A DNA stretch of 64,000 nucleotides. It comes from Lunularia cruciata. Lineage: Eukaryota > Streptophyta > Marchantiopsida > Lunulariales > Lunulariaceae. Positions 54,949 to 64,000 of the stretch are shown piece after piece. Every line of letters begins with the position of its first letter. Positions within the stretch are counted from its first letter, which is position 1. The stretch lies in the NCBI GenBank assembly GCA_948567375.1, contig OX419759.1, forward strand, positions 24,715,493-24,779,492, given 5' to 3'. The notes under the pieces are model-generated. The model was given only the letters and a program-made list of their open reading frames with translations. It was not told the origin of the DNA and did not search any database. The position numbers were made by a program, and so were the translations under genes.

Positions 54949-55302
54949 GTCCTCATCAAGAATTGTAATTGAAAGCATGGGTACACTATCTATGCCTTCA
55001 ATTTGTAACTCACTATCCCCTAATCGCTCATGTTATTGACCCGAAGACACTTACTGTCTGATCTTGTACTTTGGGTTCATTCACTACTGCTATTTCTCTT
55101 CTAATTCTATCTTATCTTCAATCAGAATTGAAATTGAAGTCATGGGTATCCTAAATATCTTCTTTCCCTACTCTAACTTCCTCTAATGCCTCTTGCAAGA
55201 TTCCCAAAGTCACTTTCACTGCACTCCTAGGTCCAACTATCTCAGATCTAGTCATCTTCGTCTTGAGGCACAGAAGCTTCTGACCCAAAGTTGTGTAAAC
55301 CC

Positions 55303-55387
55303 AAAGTCCAAAGTCTTAAGTCTTAAGTTTGAAGTCCCAAGTCCAAAGTCCAAAGTCTCAAGTCCGAAGTCTGAAGTCCAAAGTTGT
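55303..55387. repeat. Tandem short repeat of (aagtc)-type units
   Basis: Run of aagtccaaagtc-like 7- to 10-base units within the short-form LTR; a shorter version is near 60095-60135 in the sister LTR. Confidence 0.7.
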
Positions 55388-55836
55388 ATAAACCCGAAGA
55401 CACTAAACTACTCTGTACATCTACTCCCAAAATTTCAAATGCTTGTAACTTTTGCTACCGACCTCCAAACATTATGAATTTGGTGGCAACAAAAAGCCTT
55501 AGACAAGATGCTTTCTAAGAGATATAAAACACATGATTTGGACTTGTTGTCATTGAGATATGGCCCCCACAATAATCCTGACTTGTAACCTTCACTCCGA
55601 TGCAAAGAAACCCTCCTTTGGCGTGTGACCTCCTTCTTCCTCTTCCTCTGACACAAAGTAAGCTTCTTCAGGTCTGATCCAATCCGAGTTCTTCTCCCTC
55701 TAACACAAATTTGACTTCCTCAGGCCTCACCAAAACACAAGTTTCCCCTCATTTCTTCTCTATTTGGTTTCAATTTGGTTTCAGCAAGGCACTTCTTCTT
55801 CAAAACTTGTCCAAAATGAAAAATGTGTGCACCATA

Positions 55837-57480
55837 CCTACTAACTTGCATTTCCATGCTTCATCCTTTTGTATGCCTCAACTTCAAGCTCTCCAACTAT
55901 TGCTCCATTATGGCATCGATTGCTTTTAAATGTATGACTTCAATACATGATTCATTAAATTCACATGTCAACTTCTCCAAAGTTGTCTTCTACTTACTTA
56001 GCTCTTCAAACTGCCATTCAAGCTCTTTCCTCATTGCTTCTCAAAAGCATCCTGCAAGTTCTCAAATTTCTTTTATCAAAGTACTTTGTCAACTCAAAGC
56101 TCTTCAGCTTGCTTCTTGCCTTGGATTAACTTCTCCTTCAACTACACAATCTCTTCACTTAGATACTTCACAACATGTAGTTCATCCTTTACCTCCGGAT
56201 GATCCTTCTTTAGCCCTTCCTTTTTCTTCTTCAATACCTGCATCAATGGATAGACAATTTTAGATAACTATGCCACTTCCCCAAAATCTTCTTCTTTGCC
56301 CTTGTCTTTGCCTTCACATGTTGCTTGTGATGGTGCTTCTTTGACTAGTGCCTTACTCCAAAGTCTTGATCTTCATACCTTTAGAGTAACCTCTTCCAAT
56401 CTGTTGTCTTCACCTTCCTCTTTACTTGGTCCTACTATGGCCGATTAAAAAATCTTCTTTGTTATGGTTCCTTGTGGAAATGCTAACCTTGGCTCTTTGT
56501 CTCTCCTCTCTTCTATCTCCACTGTAGGCAACCCAAACATAGAATGTCTCCTCCTTCCATATGATTGGTTGCTGCATTGAGCTCCCAATCTTCCTTCTCA
56601 ACCAATTCTTCCAACTATTGCTAAACCTCAGGTTCTCCATCACTCCCACTACTTGATTCCTTACTCTACAACATGAGTTTTGCTTCCTTTTCTTCCATCA
56701 ATCTGAGTACAAGTCCTCTGACTTGTACTTAGATTCTCCTTTTGATTCTTCTCCTAACAATAGGTCTCTCAAGACTACCTTGTGCTTTGGCTCCAACCTT
56801 CTTGTTTTCCATGGCTGTATTGGAGACACCATCTTTTTTGGTTGACTCCACTTCTTTGTCTTTGAGATTTTCACCTCCACTCTATTTTGTTGTCCTATCT
56901 TGGCAAAGTGGTCATTGCTACTTTGGATTTGGCAGATGTATTGCTGCTCTTTTATATCTGCTTCTCTTCCCAAGTTTGGGTGGAAGTGAAACACCATCTT
57001 CTATCTTTTGGCTGCACTCAATAGGTTAAGCTCAAGGTAAAAATGTGATGTGAATGGCACTAGGTAGTGTGGTAGCAATCTGTCTCTCCAATTCCAAATC
57101 ATCTACCTCATTTGCTGGTGAAAGCACTTTGCCCAATGCACTGGTTCTCCTACAAACATCTGGTGGAAGAACACTGCTTGGTGCTTCATTATATAAGTGG
57201 TTTTCTCCAGCTTGAAGATTACCATCCTTGCCTTGACAATAATTTGCCTTATTGGGTCTCAATAGGTATCTACTTTGTACCTATTCTTTGTACGCGGAGC
57301 ACTAAATGAATTTTGCACCTCTGCAGTCTCTTCTATAGACTCTCCTTTCCCATGGAATATAGCTCTAGTTTCCTCACCAGCCTCTTTCCCCAAGACTAGT
57401 CTCCAATTTTACTCTATCTATTGAGCCTCTCTTCCCTTTGTCCTCTAGACCCTCCTCACAATTACTTATGGCAATTTCTC
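55837..57480 (-). pseudogene. U3 ORF of the minus-strand L1-family LTR, middle and N-terminal parts
   Basis: Continues the host LTR. Read leftwards: FPSFMGEIAISNCEEG near 57460, VLPPDVCRRTSALGKVL near 57110-57165, FHFHPNLGREAD near 56960, then the charged, coiled-coil part to 55837. Heavily decayed. Confidence 0.5.
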
Positions 57481-58089
57481 CCATGAAACTTGGAAAAATC
57501 AGTTTCTAGTTCAAGGCCAAAGTGATCCAAAGTCTACTCAAAATTTTGATACTTACTATGATATCTATCCTTTAATTTGTATTATTCCTCACTACAAGTG
57601 AGGAACTCTTCTTTCCACCCCTCATTGGCATCATGCAATCTCTAACTCTTTGTCTCTAAAAAGTGATCTCTTCCCCTAGACAAGAAACTCTCACTCCCTC
57701 AAGATTCTTAAAAATCAAATTCTTGGTTGACTTTGTAATAGACACTCCTTTGGGATGACTACTTAGTGGTATAGGATACCTACATGACATTTTGAGAATC
57801 CTTCCATGAATTCTCAATCTTATTGTTCTTTGCATGATCATTGCTTAGTCACTCTCCACTTGATAATCACACATTTTGCATGCATTACTCCTATCACTAT
57901 CAATTTTACCCCACTCACACCTTTGCCATTTTCTTGCTTGTACACTCTTGGTGTGCAAACCCAAAGGAAAGTTGTTACTCTATCTTTGCATTGGGTTGAT
58001 CATCCCAATGCAAATTTTCCTTACTTTGCACTTCCTCATTACTAAGTCTGATCTAAGTTCTTTTCTTGACACAAAGTAACCTACTTTGT
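57481..58089. other. No recognised gene; presumed remainder of the minus-strand L1-family LTR
   Basis: Does not match the first 450 bases of the long-form LTR. It may be a divergent U3 or other DNA. Nothing else recognisable. Confidence 0.35.
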
Positions 58090-58610
58090 TGTAGTACCCA
58101 CATTTTTTTGGTTTTGGATAGTTTTTAGGAAAATTTGAAGAAGAAGTACGTAAGTAAAGCCTAAAGAGGGCTAAACGGGAAAGAAATAAGAAGAAGCGTG
58201 CGTTTGGGGCAAACCCAAAGTTGACCTCGGGTCAAGAACAAAGGACCCACGAGGGACGAGACACAAAGCCAAAGAAGGCCAGACTTCATATTGGGCGGTG
58301 TGGTCTGATCCAAAGAACCAACAACCAACTTTTTTGGAGTCGGCCCAATCAAGAAAGTACGTAGGAAGAAAGTAATGGCCTCGAGATCAAGAAGTTATTG
58401 ATAATGATAGGAAACCAATCCCACCAAATCGGTGAGTGGAAAGGAGAAACAATTGAAGAATGACCAATCAGCACAGGACTATAAAATCAAGAGTTTTGAG
58501 AGAAAGCAGCACAATGTCCAGATGCTACCTTGTCCCTATTCAAAGTTGACCCAAAATAATGCAAATTGCACATCCGTAGGAAGAAGAGTGGGTTAGGATC
58601 TTGGAGACTA

Positions 58611-60605
58611 TGTGACAACCCAACAAATATCACTTTTGCGGTAATCAGGTAAGTAAAGTTTGTTCTTGTAGAGATATTGGTCAAAAATGTCAAAATACAA
58701 AGACAAATGTCACGATGTAGTTCTTCTTGAGTTCTTCTTTAGTCTCTCAGGTAGAAACCACACCCAGAAGAGAGTAACAAGCACTGACTCGTAGTCTTGT
58801 CACAAAGTAACAGTCCTTAATCACAATTCCATCAAATCTTTCCAAACAATCTTGATTCTGATGATTCAGGCTCTCCCAAAAATGGCACTTCATTGCAAAA
58901 TGACTTTGCCTTAGAATTGTGTTCCACCCCTCCACTGAAGGCACAACTTCCTTGTCAAAATTGCTTCACATCAACTTCACGCTGCATTCACAAATGCATA
59001 ATACTACCAATACTACAATTCCTCTCAGATCTGTCAAGGCATTGCTTTGATTGCACTTCACTCAGAATCAAACACATAGAGTAAAGATCAAGGTTGCAGA
59101 ATCCAACATCCAACAAGCACACTGACTTGCGCTTCAGATTTCTCCACACACTCACAAACACAAGCATAATGTTGATACTCAAAATCAAGCTCAAGCAACG
59201 AGCACTACTTCACAACACTTTGCTTTATCTATTCTCAAAAATTATGAGCACTGAACAACATTTTCCTGTGAACGTCACTCTTAAATAGTGAAGCAAATGA
59301 TAGTTCTAACAAAAATATCATTTCCTTACAACTCTTCTAACCTGCAGATCCGAAATGGCAATGCACCTCTTCATATCTGCCTCTTCAAATCTCAAAATTG
59401 TTACTAATCCAATCCGATGTCTACTTCTTCCTTGACTTTCAAACCCAATTCTGAAGTAACTTCACTCACTACTACACTGTCCTTGGGTTTCATAACTCTT
59501 AATTCCTCTACCAATTCTAACATTTCTCCTTCCTGATCTGCAATTCCACTAATGGGTAATCTATCTAAACCTTTATCTCCCGGCCCACTTTTCTCTAAAG
59601 TGTCAAATGTCAAATCCAAAAACACCTACACTCCTATCTCTCTTACTTCGGGTCTAACTACTATCAATTACTTTACTAATTCTACTATGTCATCATCAAG
59701 AATTGTAATTGAAAGCATGGGTACACTATCTATGCCTTCAATTTGCAACCCACTTTTCCCTAATTGCTCATGTAACTAACCCAAAGACATTTACTATATG
59801 ATCTTGCACTTTGGGTTTATTCACTACTGTTATTTCTCTTCTAATTCTATCATATCTTCAATCAGAACTGAAATTTAAGTCATGAGTATTCTAAATATCT
59901 TCTTTCCTTACTCTAATTTTCTCTAACGCCTCTGGCAAGATTCCCGGAGTCACCTTCACTACACTTTGATGTCTGACTACCTCGGGTTGAATCTAATGCC
60001 TCTGGTAAGATTCCCAAAGTCACCTTCACTACAATTTGACGTCCGACTACCTCGGGTTGAATCATATTTGTCTTGAGACAAAGTCTTTAGACCTGAAGTC
60101 ATGTAAGTCTGTAGTTTGAAGTCCAAAGTCTTGTAGACCCGAAGACACTAAACTACTTTGTACATCTACTCCTAAAACTTCAAATGCTTGTAACTTTTGC
60201 TACAGACCTCCAAACTTTGCAATTTTGGTGGTAATGGAAAGTTTTGAACAAGACGCTTCCAACTAGATATAGCACGCATGATTTAGACCTTTTGTCATTG
60301 AGATACATCCCCCGCAAGAATCCTGACCTACAATTTCCAGTCCTCCTTCGGGTTTGCCCTCCTTCAACGTCTCATTTGGGTTTTTACTCCTCTGATACGA
60401 AATAAGCTTCTTCGGGTCTGATCAATCGGAGTCCTTCTTTGGGTCTGATCCAATCCGAGTCCTTCTTCCTCTTACACAAAGTCAACTTCCTCCAGCTTGA
60501 TCAAAACACAAGTTTTCCCTCATCTTCTTCATTTGGTTTCAATTTGGTTTCAGCAAGGCACTTCTTCTTCTAAACTCGTCTAAAATGAAAAATGTGGGTA
60601 CCACA
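58611..60605 (-). repeat. Short-form L1-family solo LTR, minus strand
   Basis: 1995 bases from TGTGACAACCC to GGGTACCACA, with duplication gacta/aacta (58606-58610 and 60606-60610). Sister of 53189-55836. Both lack most of the U3 ORF but keep its last codons (EEVDIGLD). Confidence 0.87.
59927..60066. repeat. 70-bp tandem duplication in the short-form LTR
   Basis: tctggcaagattccc at 59931 and tctggtaagattccc at 60001 begin two 70-base units, ending ctcgggttgaat. A local duplication private to this LTR. Confidence 0.75.
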
Positions 60606-63600
60606 AACTATCTTTCACAAGAAGAAGGTGAGGAAACACACGATGATACTAAAAGTGAGTAAGCAGAGTGTGATGAGGGGACTTGCAATTTGGAGGTTAG
60701 AAGTAATAGTGGGGATTGAAGTCTTGGCAAGACTTTGTATCACGTTCTTGGCATGGAATTGGAACTTCAGTTTTCCATGTTTCATGGTGGAAATTGCAGT
60801 GAGCAATTGCAAGGATGGACCAAAGCACGAGGAGAAGAGAGGAAACCTAGCTCGATAGATAGAGTCGGATTGGAGAGTAGTCCTAGTAAGAGAGGCAAGA
60901 GAGGTAGGAGGTACCACCTTCTATCAGAAGTGTGATGCTTCAGAAGAGGCGGCCAAAGTGAGGAACTCATTCAATCAACCTTGAACCAAGAATGGGTATA
61001 AGGTGGATAGTTATAGGGACCCCAAGCGGAGAGGGATTGTAAGTGCAATGATGGCAATGTTCAAGCCGGAGAGAACCACCTATGTTAAGATGCAACAGGC
61101 GGTGTTCTTCACCAAATGTTTGCAAGAGAGGTAGTAGATTTGGCAAAATATCTACATCAAAGAGTAGGGTAGATGATTTTGGGGTTGAGGATAGATATGC
61201 TACCGTATTATTTTGTGCCCTTTATAGCGCATTTTTATTTTGGGTTGAACTTGTTGACTTCAGAAGAAAGAAATTGAAAACACTTGCACTTTCATCCAGA
61301 TCTACTGAAGGAGGCAGATGAAGATGAATGATATTATATGGAGAGGGTGCGAGACGGGGATGAGTACTACAAGAAAAGTGGGAAGGAGAAGATTGTAACA
61401 ATTGACATCCCAAGGGCTAGGAAGAAAACCAAGTCTGAAAGTTGCCTAGCAGTAGTTGAGCCCCCAAAGGTGCCAAAGCTTAGCCCAACCGCAATGATGG
61501 TGAAGATGAAAGAATCCATACTGGAATCCAAAGAAGAGACAGAAGGAGAAACTGGATCAAAGTGAGAAGCATCGAGAGAAGAAGAAGAGTTCACTCTTCA
61601 AAGTGAAGAATTGAGTAGTGGCAGTGAAGGCGAGGTGGAGGTTTAGCAAAACCAAAGGCCAATGGTGGATGCAGGGAAGCTGAGTCCAAAAGTTTCTCCA
61701 ATTGAATGGGGAGGTGAGAAGAAGAAGGAAGAAGAAGTCGTGGCATGACCACAAACTGCCAAATGGAAGAACAGTGTGCACACAATCGAGGTGGAGCGCA
61801 ATAAAGTTGTCACGAAAAGGGAAGAAAGCTCAGATAGTGAAGCCTTGAAAGTATGAAGATCATGACTTCGGAGTAAAATGCAAGAAGTAGAGTTGCTAGA
61901 AGATGAAGACAAAGGCCAAGCCAATGACAAGAAATGTGAAGGAGTGGAGTAGTGTGCCTGCTATTGGTGTTCTTGCAGCAGAAGAAAGTAGAGATTGTGA
62001 GTGCCAATCTCAATGTGCATGATGAGTTGGCAGTAGTGAAGAAATGGAGTGCGGAAACCTTGTTGTTGCAAAGTAAGTTAACAAGAGTAGAGATGGAAGC
62101 CAAAGAACTTCGGGTTGAGGAGATTCTTGGGAGTAAGCACTTTGAAGTAATGAGGGAGGACTTAATAAAATGCCATGAGGAGGCAAAGGAGATGACAGCT
62201 TTGGTTGCGGTGTTGAAGGGAGAAATTGCAAATGCCCAAGTGGAGTTAATACACTCAAAGGCAAGTACAGCAGTGATGGAGCAGGAATTGGAAAGTCTCA
62301 AGAAGAAGGCCACTAAGAAAGATCAAGCCTGGCAGTGAGAGTTAGCAAAGCGTGGGAGAGAAGAAGATTGACTGTGAGGATTGGTGAGGGTAGTAGAGGA
62401 GCAAATCTTTGTGAATCAAAGGGAGAAGGAGGCATTGAAGGCTGAATTTGACAACGAGCTCCAGATCTATTGTATTGAATTGGAGGAAGAAAGAAAGAAG
62501 GAGACGCTAAAGATCCTAGGAGAAGCCAATGAGGTAATCGGTGTTGTAAATGAAATCAAGGCAATGTTGAGCACGGAAGTTGAAGGTAAACTAGAGGAAG
62601 CAAGATTGCATGAGCTAAAATTATTGGTCCAAGAGACGTGAAAGAGAAAGGCAAAGGACATGGAGTTGAACAATTTGTTAATTCATCTACAAGAACGTGT
62701 AGATAGGAAGATGATAGAAGTAGGAGACAATTTGTGTCTCAAATTGGATCTTGTTAGGACAGAGTTAGACAAACTTGGTAGTGAGGTACAAGAAGTAAGA
62801 AGACACGAAGTAGTAGAAGTAGGAGTACGAGTGTCTTTGGAGTTGTCATCTAAGACATTAAGACTGAGGTAGAAGATAATGAATTAGACAAGGTATCCAC
62901 TAGTGCAATTGTAGTTTGTAGTGAAAACATTATAGAAATAGAAGAGTTAGGAGTAGGATTGAGTAGACCTGAAGATGGTGAAATTCTTGAGAGATCATCA
63001 GGTTTGGAAGCCAAAGTTGAGGTTAATATCAGATCGGAGTAGAAACCAATTTTGGGATTTGCAAAGGCAGATATGAAGAGTTGCATTGTCATTTTGGATC
63101 TGTAGGTTTGTAGAGTTGTCAGGAAGGGTATAGTTGTTAGTAATTGTCGATTGCTTTACTATTCAGGGGGAGCATTTGCAGTCATATATTGTTCAATATT
63201 CATTATTTTGAAGAATAGATAAATCAAAGTGCTGATTTTAGTGCTCGTCGCTTGAGCTTGATCCTGAGTATCAACGTTGTGTGTGTGTTTGTAAGTGTGT
63301 GGAGAATTTTGAAGTGAAATTCAGTGTGTTTGTTGGATGTTGGATTCCACAACCTTGATCTTCATTCTATGTGTTTGATCTTGAGTGAAGTGCAATCGGA
63401 GCAATGCCTTGACAGATCTGAGAGGAATTGTAGTGTTGATAGTATTTTGCATTTGTGAGTGCAATGTAGTGTTGATGTGAAGTAATTTTGATCAAGGAAG
63501 TTGTGCCTTTAGTGGAGGGGTGGAACACAATTCTGAGGTGAAGTCATTTTGTAGTGAAGTATCATTTTTAGGAGAATCTGAATCATCACAATCAAGATTG

Positions 63601-63836
63601 TTTGGAAAGAATGGATGGAGTTGTGATTAAGTGTGACAAATTATTGTGACAAGACTGCAAATTAGTGCTTGTTACTCTCTTTTGGGTGTAGTTGCTACCT
63701 GAGAGATTAAAGATGAAACCAAGAAGAACTAAATTGTAACTTTGCTTTGTATTTTACCAATTCTGACTAGTATCTTTGCGGGAACAAACTTTACTTACCT
63801 GGTTACCGCAAAAGTGATATTTGCTGGGTTTTCACA

Positions 63837-64000
63837 TGATTTTTGGCGCTGTTGCCGGGGATACAAATCTCAGAAGTGGAAGAATATGAAGCCAATTTTG
63901 AAATTGGGTGTCAAAGCAATATGAAGATCTGCTCTTAGAGAACAACGGGAAGAGAGAGTTTGAAGGTGAACATTGCATCATGAAGAAGAAGAACACCAAA
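63837..64000 (+). mobile_element. Start of the interior of a right-hand L1-family element
   Basis: Primer site TGGCGCTGTTGCCGGGG at 63844-63860 (tRNA-Asp type), then leader sequence similar to 5561-5720. The element continues beyond the window. Confidence 0.8.

Larger units (their letters stand above)
53189..55836 (-). repeat. Short-form L1-family solo LTR, minus strand
   Basis: Begins TGTGACAACCC and ends TGCACCATA, with duplication cctat/cctac (one mismatch) at 53184-53188 and 55837-55841. Without the nested L3 LTR it is about 1.96 kb. It shares R/U5 and the end of the U3 ORF with the long form but lacks most of the ORF. Confidence 0.8.
51739..58089 (-). repeat. L1-family LTR, minus strand, hosting a further LTR (53189-55836)
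   Basis: Begins TATGATAACCCAATAG (inverted LTR end). It carries the inverted promoter region (TATTTAAA on the minus strand near 52403) and the U3 ORF on the minus strand. The host continues cleanly from 53188 to 55837 once the inner LTR is removed. It is cut at 58089 by the next element, so its own far end is not in the window. Whether it is solo or part of an element cannot be told. Confidence 0.7.
58559..63042 (+). pseudogene. U3-encoded ORF in the right-hand L1-family LTR (split by 58611-60605)
   Basis: Conserved ATG at 58559, then EEEWVRILE before the insertion. It resumes at 60611 (FHKKKVRKHTMILKVSKQS). Key segments: LARLCITFLAWNWNFSFPC (about 60727), VPFIAHFYFGLNLLT (about 61216), EEEEFTLQSEELSSGSEGE (about 61578), and a coiled coil best preserved at 61952-62641. 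Ends EAKVEVNIRSE at the stop 63040-63042. This is the best-preserved copy for alignment, though still with several stops. Confidence 0.7.
58090..63836 (+). repeat. L1-family 5' LTR, plus strand, split by a minus-strand solo LTR
   Basis: Starts TGTAGTACCCACATTTTT and ends GGGTTTTCACA, followed at once by a primer site, so this is the 5' LTR of an element running off the right edge. Without 58611-60605 it is about 3.75 kb. It has the roughly 450-base segment deleted from the 2086-5536 copy. Confidence 0.87.

Noticed and set aside
1-64000. Tandem rRNA, organellar insertions or intact tRNA genes
   Set aside because: None recognised on either strand; only the weak tRNA-like segment at 17998-18070 and short primer-binding sites.

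Overview
The window looks like intergenic DNA from a land plant with a very large, transposon-filled genome. A gymnosperm is my best guess, but the sequence does not prove the species. I find no intact host gene. Nearly everything is Ty3/gypsy LTR retrotransposon, inserted inside one another and decayed by stop codons and frameshifts. The families are named here L0 to L3 for convenience.

Left nest (1-37697). A chromovirus-type gypsy pol (L0, 1-2085) is split by a 34-kb insertion and resumes at 36286, ending in a chromodomain, a polypurine tract and the start of its 3' LTR. The insertion is L1 (2086-36280), with a perfect 5-bp target duplication (caagc), LTRs of 3.4-3.9 kb, a tRNA-Asp-type primer site and a decayed gag-pol. 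L1's 3' LTR is itself split by L2a (16846-34549), and L2a's gag is split by L3a (19978-27803; 4-bp duplication gtac). This is four layers in one locus, each insertion younger than its host.

Right nest (37698-64000). A second, more decayed L2 copy (L2b, 37698-51626) is split by a minus-strand L3 copy (L3b, 38558-46378; duplication gccc). It is followed by a fragment of an L3 LTR and a stack of L1-family LTRs: a minus-strand LTR (51739-58089) carrying a minus-strand LTR (53189-55836) that carries a solo L3 LTR (54262-54948), and then a plus-strand L1-family 5' LTR (58090-63836) carrying another minus-strand solo LTR (58611-60605). The last element runs off the right edge just after its primer-binding site.

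Most notable content. The L2 polyprotein holds a cytosine-C5 DNA methyltransferase domain between protease and reverse transcriptase (about 29317-30245 in L2a, 48480-49320 in L2b). Motifs I, IV (Pro-Cys-Gln), VI (Glu-Asn-Val), VIII and IX/X appear in canonical order. It also carries a PHD-type zinc finger after the integrase (33565-33714; 50895-51045), where chromoviruses carry a chromodomain. The predicted order is gag, zinc knuckles, protease, methyltransferase, RT, RNase H, integrase, PHD. The L2 LTRs are also arranged as if the element had integrated in circularly permuted form. A second oddity is the L1 family, whose U3 region encodes a roughly 800-codon protein ending in a long coiled coil, upstream of the LTR's own TATA-like box. 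All these proteins are broken in this window; the claims are about what the families encoded.
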